Source: Rhizobiaceae bacterium (GTDB lineage Bacteria > Pseudomonadota > Alphaproteobacteria > Rhizobiales > Rhizobiaceae). Taken from it: a DNA stretch of 64,000 nt. The DNA lies in NCBI GenBank assembly GCA_019635795.1, contig JAHBYV010000014.1, positions 1 through 64,000 of the forward strand, given 5' to 3'. This document shows positions 37,506 through 46,660 of this stretch, one piece after another (within the stretch, counting starts at the first letter, position 1; the number at the start of each line of letters is the position of its first letter). Under the pieces are notes generated by a model. It was not told where the DNA came from, ran no database searches, and was given only the letters and a program-made list of their open reading frames with translations. A program made the position numbers and the translations under genes.

Positions 37506-38588
37506 CTAGGAACGGACCTGACAGAGCCATTCTTCTATCGTCGCTGGTCGCGATGAAATCGGCGTGTATGCCCATCGTTTCGCCTCTCGCGCTTCTTTCG
37601 GCGAATAGCCAAACTCTGATTTGAATTGCCGGCTAAACAACGCAGCATCATGAAAGCCGAATATCTCAGCCACACTGTGCAGCGGCAGATCATGCGCCGG
37701 ATCTGTAATGGCTTCATGGACAGCCAAAAGACGGCGCGAGCGCACATATGAATTCACGCCCCCCAATTTCTCAAAAAGATAATAGAGCTGTCTGCGGGTG
37801 AGTTTCATAGCTACACAGATATCTTCCGCCTCTAGCTTTTCTGAGCGAAGATTTTCCAGAATATACCGTTTTGCCATCTCGAGCCTGATTGCCAGCAGCG
37901 CCCGAGAAGGATTTCGGTCTGGCAAATTTGTTTGTTCGGCAAAGCCCTTCAATATAATCAGAGCTGTCTCTACGAAGATAGGCACCTCCTCAACCCTGGT
38001 GACAGGCAATAGTCGTGACATTGATACGAGAAACTCAACGGCAATGCGCGCAGATATACCTTCAAGAGTAACGTGATTGAGTCGATCCAGCTTGTCAGCA
38101 ACCGGGAGAAGGCATTCTCTCGGGACATAAAGCGAAATTGACCGCCCGGACTCGCTTTCGCTTTGAAAGGGGTAAGCAAGCGAAATGATCGTCAAGCTGA
38201 ATGGGCCGCAACTAACCGAATTTCGGCCACATTGGCTGCGAAAATTGCCGCTTCTGCGAAAGATCAAAACCCAATGATCAATTTCTCCGCGCTTGATGTG
38301 ATCGGGGCTCCGCAAAAACTGGTACTCATCAAAACGCGATGCGGCGAAGAGCACTTTGCCTAAATCATAGGCCCGCGACTCGCCCAGATAACCTTCTGTT
38401 ATAGCATCATGATGGACCGGAATATAATCGCCGAGAAAGGCGAGGGATTCTTTCCAGAATTTGAACTGATCGGGTGGTGGCAATGCGCGAGTACTGAATC
38501 GATCTTCTCGGATCAATTCCCTTTTACAATCCTCGGCCTGCCCTGGGTGGCCCTCGGGAAAAAACGACCCAGTTGGCCACGCAATCAT
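37506..38588 (-). CDS. AraC-family transcriptional regulator (second of a tandem pair)
   Basis: A 360-residue regulator. The C-terminal 100 residues contain two helix-turn-helix units: EDICVAMKLTRRQLYYLFEK near 258 and VAEIFGFHDAALFSRQFKSEFGYSPKEAR near 310, the standard AraC/XylS signature. The N-terminal 200 residues look like the AraC-binding-like sensing domain of the FeaR/OruR type. Its start overlaps the stop of the next AraC gene by 4 bases, so the two are translated together. Target genes are unknown. Confidence 0.85.
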   Translation of the reverse strand: MIAWPTGSFFPEGHPGQAEDCKRELIREDRFSTRALPPPDQFKFWKESLAFLGDYIPVHHDAITEGYLGESRAYDLGKVLFAASRFDEYQFLRSPDHIKRGEIDHWVLIFRRSGNFRSQCGRNSVSCGPFSLTIISLAYPFQSESESGRSISLYVPRECLLPVADKLDRLNHVTLEGISARIAVEFLVSMSRLLPVTRVEEVPIFVETALIILKGFAEQTNLPDRNPSRALLAIRLEMAKRYILENLRSEKLEAEDICVAMKLTRRQLYYLFEKLGGVNSYVRSRRLLAVHEAITDPAHDLPLHSVAEIFGFHDAALFSRQFKSEFGYSPKEAREAKRWAYTPISSRPATIEEWLCQVRS

Positions 38589-39607
38589 GCAGCATACTCG
38601 GCGGGAGCCAGCATCCCCGCATCTCTGCTCGCTTTCTCGAAAACAGAGTTCCGTAATTCGAAAGTATCGTATCCGAATCCATTTCGAAAAAGGTCGTCTA
38701 GCCGCATCGGATCAATGCCAAAATGCTCTGCTATTCGGCCGATAGTACGGGTCTCACTCGAATCAGCTATCGCGGAATGGCACCGTCGCAATCGTTGACT
38801 TGCTATATAGGTTGCAACTCCCCCATATGCTTCGAACAATGTGTATAGTTGCCTGCGCGATACCCCCAGCCAGCTTTGTATCGATTCAGCGCTCAGTCCT
38901 GGTGACGCTATGCGCTCATCTATGAAGCGCTTGGCCATCTCAAGTCGGCCCCTACCTGTTTGCCCTCGAACGCTCTGATTTTCCTCTCCTATCCGCATGA
39001 TGCAGGACCGGATAAGTTGGTGCGTAGCCGCTTCGATCACAGATGAGTCGTTTGGTTGCAAATTTGGTAGATGATGCCAAAGCGACTCCAGATAAGCAAG
39101 CAGAAGTGTCCCTGCCGGAAATTCGGCGCGCCCCGCACATGCAGCTTCGAGCTGAGTTTCCAGTCCCGCGAAAGCGGTTCGCGGAAAACCGATCAATAGA
39201 GTTTGTTCATTCAGGGCACTGCTTATCACGGGGCAGGAAGCCATCTGAACACGTACTTTGCCTCGAACCTCACCGCGATCAATCACGTCTGGCGGCGTTG
39301 TAACATCTCGTTGATATACAACTAGCCAACCTTGTTGAATCTCGGTTGAAGTGCTTCTATCGAAACATTCTAAAGCTCCTCCAGCTCGTCCACGCTGGAA
39401 AAAAAGGCCCCCAATCCAAAATGGGCCGTAGCAGTCGTCGCTAGTCAGAGACATCCCGGAATTCGTAGGCTTGGCAACCGACTTCAGCGGAAATTCTTGC
39501 TCACAGACAAACCTGTTTCCGCAAATCGATGCACGCGCACAACCAATATTTCCACGCATCAATACAAACTCCCGGCAACCTGACTTGAGCAATGCACCCA
39601 ACCACAT
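38585..39607 (-). CDS. AraC-family transcriptional regulator (first of a tandem pair)
   Basis: A 340-residue AraC-type protein. The first helix-turn-helix is clear (SIQSWLGVSRRQLYTLFEAYGGVATYI near 250). The second (IAEHFGIDPMRLDDLFRNGFGYDTFELR near 295) is diverged from the consensus. The DNA-binding half resembles that of the downstream partner (RRQLY-LFE--GGV--Y), so the two probably arose by duplication. The N-terminal sensing half is poorly conserved and I cannot name a ligand. Start is uncertain; no strong ribosome site precedes the ATG at 39607. The region is less GC-rich than the flanks. Confidence 0.78.
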   Translation of the reverse strand: MWLGALLKSGCREFVLMRGNIGCARASICGNRFVCEQEFPLKSVAKPTNSGMSLTSDDCYGPFWIGGLFFQRGRAGGALECFDRSTSTEIQQGWLVVYQRDVTTPPDVIDRGEVRGKVRVQMASCPVISSALNEQTLLIGFPRTAFAGLETQLEAACAGRAEFPAGTLLLAYLESLWHHLPNLQPNDSSVIEAATHQLIRSCIMRIGEENQSVRGQTGRGRLEMAKRFIDERIASPGLSAESIQSWLGVSRRQLYTLFEAYGGVATYIASQRLRRCHSAIADSSETRTIGRIAEHFGIDPMRLDDLFRNGFGYDTFELRNSVFEKASRDAGMLAPAEYAA

Positions 39608-40308
39608 CGCACCGCCCGAAATGAGCAGTCCTCATGCGGAAGCAGTGCAGATCGCGCCGACATAACCTGACCTTTAAGGTGAGATGGTAGAGATTTATCC
39701 CAATGCAATTATGTATATTAGCATGACTTAATTCGTCAACAATTTTTCGCGCTTTGCTTACCCAAGCTTGTCACGCGACAAGGATGGCGGGCGCTGGCAC
39801 CATGTCTACCACGCGAAATGTATTTCACAAATGCCTGATAGGCGTATTGACCTGCATCAAACAACACCCGCCTTCGCAACATGAATGCAAGTCTTTTGAA
39901 GACACCAGCATGTCTGGAGGCAAGTATTAATTGAGAATTGCCCGCCCAAAAGGATGCCAAACCACCGCAACAGACCACTTCTGTCCCGAAATAGAAGCGG
40001 AGCCTACAGGTGGCGGCCGTAGGCTCCTAACAGCCTGCCGAGACGGTTGTGCGGAGTAAGGTGGCAAGCTGTAATGATGATTGTTTCGCAAGATCACGGT
40101 GCGAAATTCATGTCATTTGATTACAAAATATACAATTAGAACGATAGTCGAAGATAATCCTTAATAATTTACAGTTGTTGCAATGTCATATTGATGCCGG
40201 AAACAGAGCAATAACGGACCGTAACGCCCAAGAAAACCACGTGATTTGCGCAACATGTCCGTCGCGTATAAACAGCGACGCAAATCATCACATCGAGAAG
40301 GTATATCC
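39608..40308. other. 700-base AT-rich gap left of the polysaccharide cluster
   Basis: No convincing gene is seen. A minus-strand frame at 39736-39978 (80 codons) has no ribosome site or known domain and may be a relic. The gap has a TTAGCAT string at 39718-39724, a perfect 9-bp inverted repeat at 39999-40027, and AT-rich DNA at 40105-40190 that should contain the promoter of the polysaccharide operon. Confidence 0.45.
39999..40027. repeat. Perfect 9-bp inverted repeat
   Basis: GGAGCCTAC and GTAGGCTCC face each other around an 11-base loop (AGGTGGCGGCC). No T run follows on the plus strand. It sits alone in the gap and has no clear gene to serve. Confidence 0.5.
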
Positions 40309-41421
40309 ATGCAGTTCATTGATCTGGCAGCCCAGCAAGCGCGCCTGCGCCCGCAACTCGACCGCGCAATTGCTCGCGTGTTGGACGAGGGCCAATATGT
40401 GATGGGGCCGGACGTTGCCCGCTTTGAGAAGCAACTGGCCGAATTCTGCGGCGCAAAGCACTGCTTGTCTTGCGCCAATGGAACAGATGCACTGCAGCTT
40501 GCTCTTATGGCTCTTGGTGTGGGCAACGGTGACGCTGTTTTTGTGCCGTCTTTCACCTTCGCCGCAACTGCAGAGATCGCTCCGCTGGTCAACGCAACGC
40601 CGGTATTCGTCGATGTTCTGCCAGACACGTTCAACATGGACCCGGAGAGCCTCAAGCGCGCAATTGCACAGGCAAAGGATGACGGCTTGCGCCCAGCGGT
40701 GGTCATTCCTGTCGATTTATTCGGCCTTGCCGCTGACTACAATGCGATTGAGGCTATCTGCCGTGAAAACAACCTTCGCCTCGTAGGTGACAGCGCACAG
40801 GGTTTTGGCGCCAGCTATCATGGCCGCATCACCGGGTCGATAGGCGACATTGCCACGACATCCTTCTTCCCCGCCAAGCCGTTGGGTTGCTATGGCGATG
40901 GCGGCGCAACTTTCACTAACGATGATGAGCTTGCAGCTCTGATCGACTCCTATCGCGTGCATGGCAAAGGTCATCATAAATACTTCAATGATCGCGTCGG
41001 CCTGAACAGCCGCCTCGACACGCTGCAAGCTGCCATTCTGATCGAAAAGCTTGCGATTTATGGTGAAGAACTCGAAGCGCGCCAGCGCGTTGCCGATCGC
41101 TACAACGCAGGCCTTTCGAACCGTTACCAAACGCCTTACATTCCTGAAGGACAGACCAGCGTCTGGGCGCAATATACGCTGAAGACCGGCTCCAAGGCTG
41201 AGCGTGATGGGCTTATGGAAAGGGCAAAGGCCGCAGGCATTCCTACTGTCATTTACTATCCGATGCCGCTTCACCAGCAAAAGGCTTACAAGGATTTCCC
41301 CCGCGATCCAAAAGGCCTGACCATAAGCGAAGATCTGTCCCAGCGCGTTGTCAGCCTGCCTATGCATCCTTACCTCGACCGCGAGACGCAGGACCGCATC
41401 ATTGAAGTCGTCGCCGGTTAA
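40309..41421 (+). CDS. wbpE: UDP-2-acetamido-3-keto-glucuronate aminotransferase (WbpE-like)
   Basis: A 370-residue PLP aminotransferase of the DegT/DnrJ/EryC1/StrS family. The active-site lysine lies in SFFPAKPLGCYGDGG near residue 184, a string characteristic of WbpE/WlbC. Other family motifs are MGPDVARFE, ANGTDALQLAL near 63 and HGKGHHKYFN near 222. With WbpB it converts UDP-GlcNAcA to UDP-GlcNAc3NA, using glutamate. I start at ATG 40309, 9 bases after GAGAAGG; a further-upstream frame start lacks a ribosome site. The epimerase gene wbpI starts 13 bases downstream. All other pathway enzymes are in this cluster. Confidence 0.9.
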   Translation: MQFIDLAAQQARLRPQLDRAIARVLDEGQYVMGPDVARFEKQLAEFCGAKHCLSCANGTDALQLALMALGVGNGDAVFVPSFTFAATAEIAPLVNATPVFVDVLPDTFNMDPESLKRAIAQAKDDGLRPAVVIPVDLFGLAADYNAIEAICRENNLRLVGDSAQGFGASYHGRITGSIGDIATTSFFPAKPLGCYGDGGATFTNDDELAALIDSYRVHGKGHHKYFNDRVGLNSRLDTLQAAILIEKLAIYGEELEARQRVADRYNAGLSNRYQTPYIPEGQTSVWAQYTLKTGSKAERDGLMERAKAAGIPTVIYYPMPLHQQKAYKDFPRDPKGLTISEDLSQRVVSLPMHPYLDRETQDRIIEVVAG

Positions 41422-41434
41422 TCGCGGCAGCTCG

Positions 41435-42514
41435 ATGAAGATTCTGACGGTTATCGGCGCGCGCCCGCAATTCATCAAGGCAATTGCCTTATCTGTCGCG
41501 GCCGCTCGCTCTGGCGACGTGGAGGAAATTCTCCTCCACACAGGCCAGCACTATGACGACAACATGTCCGAGGTATTTTTCCGCGACCTCGGGCTACCCC
41601 AGCCCAAATATCGCTTTAACATTGGCGGCGGTTCACATGGCGAAATGACAGGCAAGCAGCTCATCGCCATCGAAGAAGCGCTCGTTCAAGAAAAGCCGGA
41701 TGTTCTGCTGGTCTATGGCGACACCAATTCCACGCTCGCCGGCGCACTGGCAGCCGCCAAAATGCACATTCCCGTTGCGCATGTCGAAGCGGGGTTGCGT
41801 TCATTCAACAAGCGGATGCCGGAAGAGCTGAACCGGATTCTCACCGACCACGTGTCGCGCTGGCTGTTTGCTCCAACACAGACGGCCGTCGATAATCTCA
41901 AGCGAGAAGCTGTCAGCGGCGCAGAAGTTCACCTCGTTGGTGACGTTATGTACGATGTGGCGAAACTGTTCATCGACAATCCGCGCCACCGTACCGCTAT
42001 AGCTGAAACGCTGGGCGTCCAGCGTGGGAAGTACGCGGTTGCAACAATCCACAGGCAGGAGAATACAGACGTTCCCGAACGGCTTCTTGCCATTCTCGGT
42101 GCTCTTGCAGAACACACGAAACATCAACCTGTTATTTTGCCGATCCATCCGCGAACGGCAAAGATGGTGCGTCAGAATCCGCAGGCGGATGCATTGCTTT
42201 CTCAGATCACGACGATCGATCCAGTCGGCTTTTTCGACATGGCCACGCTTCTGTCTGGTGCGGCTTTAGCGATAACGGATTCGGGCGGATTGCAGAAAGA
42301 AGCCTATTTCCATCGCGTGCCATGCGTTACCGTGCGCGATGAAACGGAGTGGGTGGAGCTGATTGATATGGGCTGGAACCGCTTGCCGGAAAAACTGGAG
42401 AAGGATTCCATCCTGTCTGCAATTACGCAGGCCCGTATCCCCGAAGGGCCGGACCCTGCACCTTATGGGCAGGGCAATGCCGCGGACGAGATATTGAAGG
42501 TTTTGCGGGGCTAG
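41435..42514 (+). CDS. wbpI: UDP-GlcNAc3NAcA 2-epimerase (WbpI-like)
   Basis: A 359-residue non-hydrolysing UDP-GlcNAc 2-epimerase family enzyme. Motifs are TVIGARPQFIK at the N-terminus, YGDTNSTLAGALAA near 93, HVEAGLRSFNKRMPEE near 115, and TDSGGLQKEAYFHRVPC near 285. The FNKRMPEE and EWVELI variants and the pathway neighbours favour WbpI (UDP-ManNAc3NAcA formation) over WecB. ATG at 41435 lies 13 bases after the wbpE stop; the preceding in-frame sequence overlaps wbpE. It converges with wbpD, 10 bases apart. Confidence 0.88.
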   Translation: MKILTVIGARPQFIKAIALSVAAARSGDVEEILLHTGQHYDDNMSEVFFRDLGLPQPKYRFNIGGGSHGEMTGKQLIAIEEALVQEKPDVLLVYGDTNSTLAGALAAAKMHIPVAHVEAGLRSFNKRMPEELNRILTDHVSRWLFAPTQTAVDNLKREAVSGAEVHLVGDVMYDVAKLFIDNPRHRTAIAETLGVQRGKYAVATIHRQENTDVPERLLAILGALAEHTKHQPVILPIHPRTAKMVRQNPQADALLSQITTIDPVGFFDMATLLSGAALAITDSGGLQKEAYFHRVPCVTVRDETEWVELIDMGWNRLPEKLEKDSILSAITQARIPEGPDPAPYGQGNAADEILKVLRG

Positions 42515-42524
42515 CGCCCCGCAA

Positions 42525-43100
42525 TCATGCGGCGGCCGATTTCAGCAATAGCCGTCCGTCTACTTCTTCATATTGCTCGCCGGTGCGCGGGCAAGCAAGT
42601 GTGTCGTCAAGAATTTCACCAGCCCGCGATACCCAACCTATGCGGCGGGCTGGAACGCCTACCATAAGCGCGAATTCCGGCACATCCTTGGTCACGACAG
42701 CCCCGGCCCCGATGGTGCAATAAGCACCAAGCTCGTTGCCGCAAACAATGGTTGCATTCGCACCAATCGTTGCGCCGCGCCTCACCTTCGTAAGCCGATA
42801 TTCATTCTTGCGCTCAACCTCCGAGCGCGGGTTGAGCACGTTCGTGAATACACAGGACGGGCCGCAGAACACCCCATCCTCAAGCTCAACGCCCTTATAG
42901 AGGGCAACATTGTTCTGGATCTTGCAATTGTCTCCAACAGAAACGTCTGGCCCGATCATGACGTTCTGTCCAATCGAGCAATTTTCACCAATGCGAGTTC
43001 CAGGCAGTAGATGGACGAAATGCCAGACTTTCGTGCCGTTACCGATCTCCACATTATCGTCGACATAGGCACTCTCGTGAACAAACACCTTGGCGTTCAT
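42525..43100 (-). CDS. wbpD: UDP-GlcNAc3NA N-acetyltransferase (WbpD-like)
   Basis: A 191-residue left-handed beta-helix acetyltransferase. Hexapeptide repeats are plain ([22 protein letters not shown], then [11 protein letters not shown]), followed by a long FVNV-type loop with [12 protein letters not shown]. It acetylates the 3-amino group made by WbpE, using acetyl-CoA. Its size equals that of WbpD/WlbB proteins. It is 3 bases downstream of wbpB on the same strand. Confidence 0.9.
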   Translation of the reverse strand: MNAKVFVHESAYVDDNVEIGNGTKVWHFVHLLPGTRIGENCSIGQNVMIGPDVSVGDNCKIQNNVALYKGVELEDGVFCGPSCVFTNVLNPRSEVERKNEYRLTKVRRGATIGANATIVCGNELGAYCTIGAGAVVTKDVPEFALMVGVPARRIGWVSRAGEILDDTLACPRTGEQYEEVDGRLLLKSAAA

Positions 43101-43103
43101 GTG

Positions 43104-44096
43104 TTATCCTGCCTTCGCAGCGGTTTGGAGTTTGAGGTTCTCAGCCAGAGCCCTTTCGGCGCGGTCCAGCACACGCAGGACGCGTGTTCCTTCCGCGCCA
43201 TCGGTTCGCGCGGTGGTCTTTCCATCGATGCAATCAGCAAAATGCTGGCATTCAGCCTTCAACGGCTCTGACCGGGCAACCGCAATCGGCACCGCGTCCG
43301 CCTTGGTCGGGAGAGGAACCGGCCCACTGGTATCAATGGTATGCGGATAGAGAAGAAGCTTCTGGTCCCAGTCGGCAAGGCTATCTTCAAAGACAGCCGA
43401 CGCTTTCTCGCCGATGACAACGAGTTTCTGTTCCTTGAAAGGGTGCATCCAGCACGTTTGTACATGAGCCGAAACACCTTGCGGGAAATGCATCTGCATC
43501 GTCACCATATCGGCCACACTTGGCGTGTATGCCACACTGCCTTGTGCGGAAACATGATGCGGCTCCTCGCCCACAAGGCCGAGGATCATGGATATATCAT
43601 GTGGCGCAAACGACCACAGCACATTTTCCTCACGTCGGAACTTCCCCAGCGATTGCCGATTAGAATAGACATATTGCAGGCGGCCCAATTCGCCAGCTTC
43701 AACCATTTGCCGAAGCTTGACGTAAATCGGGTGATACTGGAGCAAGTGTCCGACCACGAGGGTCAAGCCCGATCTTGCAGCCAGAGCGCACAATGCTTCC
43801 GCCTCGCCGACATTGATTGTCAGCGGCTTTTCAACAAAAACATGCTTGCCCGCATTGAGCGCCGCAGATGCCAGCTTGTAATGCAGTTCGGCAGGCGCCG
43901 CGATGGAAACGCCGTCAATGGCAGGATCATTGAGCACATCCTCGAAAGCAGCAGCCTTTACACTATGCGCCTTTGCGCCCGCCTCAGCTGAGGCTGGGTG
44001 GGGGTCCACAATCGCACCCAGCAAACCAAGCTCTGCGAAATTGCGAGCAATATTCTTGCCCCAATAGCCATATCCGATATGCGCAACAGTTGCCAT
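43104..44096 (-). CDS. wbpB: UDP-GlcNAcA 3-dehydrogenase, Gfo/Idh family (WbpB-like)
   Basis: A 330-residue Gfo/Idh/MocA dehydrogenase beginning VAHIGYGYWGKNIARNF, the form typical of nucleotide-sugar WbpB/WlbA enzymes. The conserved VEKPLTI near residue 90 carries the catalytic Lys, and FAPHDISMI near 165 carries the active-site His. It oxidises UDP-GlcNAcA at C3, passing hydride to NAD that is recycled via 2-oxoglutarate. It is coupled to wbpE in function and lies directly upstream of wbpD. Confidence 0.88.
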   Translation of the reverse strand: MATVAHIGYGYWGKNIARNFAELGLLGAIVDPHPASAEAGAKAHSVKAAAFEDVLNDPAIDGVSIAAPAELHYKLASAALNAGKHVFVEKPLTINVGEAEALCALAARSGLTLVVGHLLQYHPIYVKLRQMVEAGELGRLQYVYSNRQSLGKFRREENVLWSFAPHDISMILGLVGEEPHHVSAQGSVAYTPSVADMVTMQMHFPQGVSAHVQTCWMHPFKEQKLVVIGEKASAVFEDSLADWDQKLLLYPHTIDTSGPVPLPTKADAVPIAVARSEPLKAECQHFADCIDGKTTARTDGAEGTRVLRVLDRAERALAENLKLQTAAKAG

Positions 44097-44144
44097 CTAC
44101 GTTCCCTTTTCCTGCCGCTCCTATGCGCCGCATGCCGAGCTATT

Positions 44145-45281
44145 TCAAGCCTGAAAGGCCAACTGCGGCGGGCCTACAATGTCCTTGTAGAGAGCGATAA
44201 GCTTGGCTTCCTCAATGGCCCAATTGTATTTTTCCTTTACAGCCCGGCGACCGTTTTCCCCCATGCACCGAGTCATTTCAGGACTTGAGACAAGCGTGTC
44301 TATCGCTTCGGCAATCGCCTTGGGGTTATGTGGATCAACCAGCAGCCCGCAATCATTTCCTTCGACAATTTCCCGCCAAAGCGGAAAATCTGAAGCAATG
44401 ACCGGTACGCCTGCCGACATGTACTCAAACATCTTGTTCGGTTGTGCGTGGACATGATTTGGCGCGGGCAAGTATGTAACCAGCCCTGCTATCGACTTTC
44501 CGAGAATTTCGCGCACGGCATCGCGGTTTACCTGTCCAACTTCATCCACCGCATTCCAGCCCGGCTTTGCGACCATATCGGCACGCAGACTCGCCGGTCC
44601 GAAACTGCCTGCCAGAATGATACGGGCATCCGTCCGGGTCAGGGCCATGGCTTCGACCAATTCTGCTATACCCCGGATCGCAGAAATGCCCCCTACGTAG
44701 CAAACTGCCCTGGACCCTTCCGCTGCACGATCTGCGCTCACAAGCTCCCCTTCCAAAGGGAAGTTGTTTATATCGACTGTCCGGCGAACCCCAATTGCAG
44801 CAAACTTATGCGAAATGGAGGGAGTGGCACCCACCACTGCATCTATCTTGCGCGCCACGAAGCGCTCAACCTTGTCCGTCAAGCCGGCGATCAGTTTGCG
44901 CAGATAAGGTTGAATGTAAGGCTTGGTGAGGATCTGCGCAGGTAAATCCTCATGGGCGTCAAAAATAACTTTCTTGCCTTTGGCTTTCAGCGCCAGCGCC
45001 CAGAGCCAAAGCTCCGGGTCATGCAGATGGTAAATGTCACCATCGAGCGCCAAACCCGCCGAATAGACCTTAAAGGCACTTAATGCCATTCGTGAAAGGC
45101 GACCGCCGGATTTGCTGCCTGTATCCTTGATATGAACGCCCGACACCAGCGCATCGCCCAGCCCGTCCGCTACTACGAGATGGGTGTCATATCCGGCAGC
45201 GGCAAGACTGCAACATTCCTTGAGAAATATACGTATATCGCGCCTTTGATGCGCCGATGTCAGATGAATCACCCGTGTCAT
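44145..45281 (-). CDS. Glycosyltransferase family 4
   Basis: A 378-residue GT-B glycosyltransferase. The N-terminal half starts RVIHLTSAHQRRDIRIF with HLHDPELWLWAL near 85. The C-terminal half has the sugar-nucleotide site region FEYMSAGVPVIASDFPLWREIVE near 296, containing the E-x7-E-like pattern. It overlaps the polymerase gene by 4 bases. It is the only glycosyltransferase I can see in this cluster, so it probably adds a residue to a repeat unit begun by enzymes encoded elsewhere. Confidence 0.88.
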   Translation of the reverse strand: MTRVIHLTSAHQRRDIRIFLKECCSLAAAGYDTHLVVADGLGDALVSGVHIKDTGSKSGGRLSRMALSAFKVYSAGLALDGDIYHLHDPELWLWALALKAKGKKVIFDAHEDLPAQILTKPYIQPYLRKLIAGLTDKVERFVARKIDAVVGATPSISHKFAAIGVRRTVDINNFPLEGELVSADRAAEGSRAVCYVGGISAIRGIAELVEAMALTRTDARIILAGSFGPASLRADMVAKPGWNAVDEVGQVNRDAVREILGKSIAGLVTYLPAPNHVHAQPNKMFEYMSAGVPVIASDFPLWREIVEGNDCGLLVDPHNPKAIAEAIDTLVSSPEMTRCMGENGRRAVKEKYNWAIEEAKLIALYKDIVGPPQLAFQA

Positions 45282-46660
45282 GATTTTGGCAGATGGCTCC
45301 GAATCGGGCGTGTATCTCGTTGCGGTTGCCCAGTCACAAACAGAAGCAACATGGTAGCAACCATTCCGTGCGTCACGAACATGGTTACGAAGTCAGTGGA
45401 TGCAAACATGGTCAACATCTGTACCGAGACCATCGATGCTACAAAAGCAAATCCTTTCTGCCTGCCCATCGTGTTTAGAATTGCAATAACGAGGCCCACA
45501 CCAGCGGAATAGATCATGCAACCTGCAAACCCCAATTGCGCATAGCCGCTCCCCAAAAATCCGGTGTTGGCGCTGGTCTCCAACGAATTGTAGTACGCCT
45601 CTCCAATCAAAAAGGGCGCAGCCACGTCATATGCCGGCTCTATGAGCCCCAAAGTAAGCTTCGAACCTGACCACATATAGGGCGTGTTAGTTGAAAAGAA
45701 CTCGACATATTGGGAATCGAGAAGAACAGGAACCATCAACGCGCGCCGGATAAAAAGACTCGCGTACCAGCTTGCGATTGATCCGCTGCTAACATTCGCA
45801 GCGTCCATGTAGACTATCGCAAAAACCCCTATCGCCACTACAACAAGCGTCCCTAGTTTTACTGCGTTAATGCTTCCGGCGCTTTGCAAGAATATATAAA
45901 GTGCGAGCGTAATGAACGGATAAAACAATATGCTTTTGTGATGCGACAGACCGAAAAGCACTACCGAAATCACAAAGAAGGCAAAAACCAGTATCCACCT
46001 GCGATTTACTGCTGCAACGACTATGCCGAATGGTATCGCGGTCTTTGAAACAATCGGCATCAGGTAATTTAGCGCAGACCCGAAATTTTCCGCTGCGTCC
46101 CTACGAAAATCGTACACGGTAGAAAGATCCAGGCTGAAGAGGCGCGCGCTACCGCTACCAGCCATTGCCGCGACAGTCCCGAACGACAAAAGGAGTGCAA
46201 TCAATGCAATCCTGCGAGATTCGATTCTCACTCGCGAACTGAATTCCAACGGTATAGCGCTGAATAAAATGACGAGGCCAAATGAGATGTAAACGGCCAT
46301 CGCGAACTCAACCGAAACATTCGCTTGCGCATAAAGAACGGCAGATGGGATCACCTTCAAGAGGAACAATAAGTGAACAAGGTAAGCTCGTACATTTCGA
46401 GCCCTTGGCAAGATCAAAGAACATGCAATCACCAAAAGAGCCTGCGACGTGCTTAGAGACTCCGGACGAGCGCTGAAGCCGTATCCTTCCCAAACAGGAT
46501 TCAGATAGGAGGAATATGCGAACGATAGCAGGTAGTAGTAGAGCAGGTAGATTATCGTGGACACTACTACACTTTCGTGCTGCCGTGTTCGCAAAGACAT
46601 GCGTCCGGGAAGGCCATGAGTAGAAACGAAGTCGTTGTTCACTCTTGTGCCCTGGCGCAT
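45278..46660 (-). CDS. wzy: O-antigen/polysaccharide polymerase (Wzy-like)
   Basis: A 460-residue, very hydrophobic protein with about 11-12 predicted membrane segments and a large periplasmic loop (about residues 320-370), the usual layout for Wzy. Wzy sequences are poorly conserved, so the call rests on topology and context: flippase upstream, glycosyltransferase downstream, both overlapping. It polymerises lipid-linked repeat units in the periplasm. The start overlaps the flippase by 22 bases if ATG 46660 is used, or 4 bases with GTG 46642. Base composition looks more AT-rich than the neighbours, common for wzy. Confidence 0.75.
   Translation of the reverse strand: MRQGTRVNNDFVSTHGLPGRMSLRTRQHESVVVSTIIYLLYYYLLSFAYSSYLNPVWEGYGFSARPESLSTSQALLVIACSLILPRARNVRAYLVHLLFLLKVIPSAVLYAQANVSVEFAMAVYISFGLVILFSAIPLEFSSRVRIESRRIALIALLLSFGTVAAMAGSGSARLFSLDLSTVYDFRRDAAENFGSALNYLMPIVSKTAIPFGIVVAAVNRRWILVFAFFVISVVLFGLSHHKSILFYPFITLALYIFLQSAGSINAVKLGTLVVVAIGVFAIVYMDAANVSSGSIASWYASLFIRRALMVPVLLDSQYVEFFSTNTPYMWSGSKLTLGLIEPAYDVAAPFLIGEAYYNSLETSANTGFLGSGYAQLGFAGCMIYSAGVGLVIAILNTMGRQKGFAFVASMVSVQMLTMFASTDFVTMFVTHGMVATMLLLFVTGQPQRDTRPIRSHLPKS

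Noticed and set aside
39736-39978. Minus-strand frame of 80 codons
   Set aside because: No ribosome site or family match, basic low-complexity composition; perhaps a relic, not supported as a gene.
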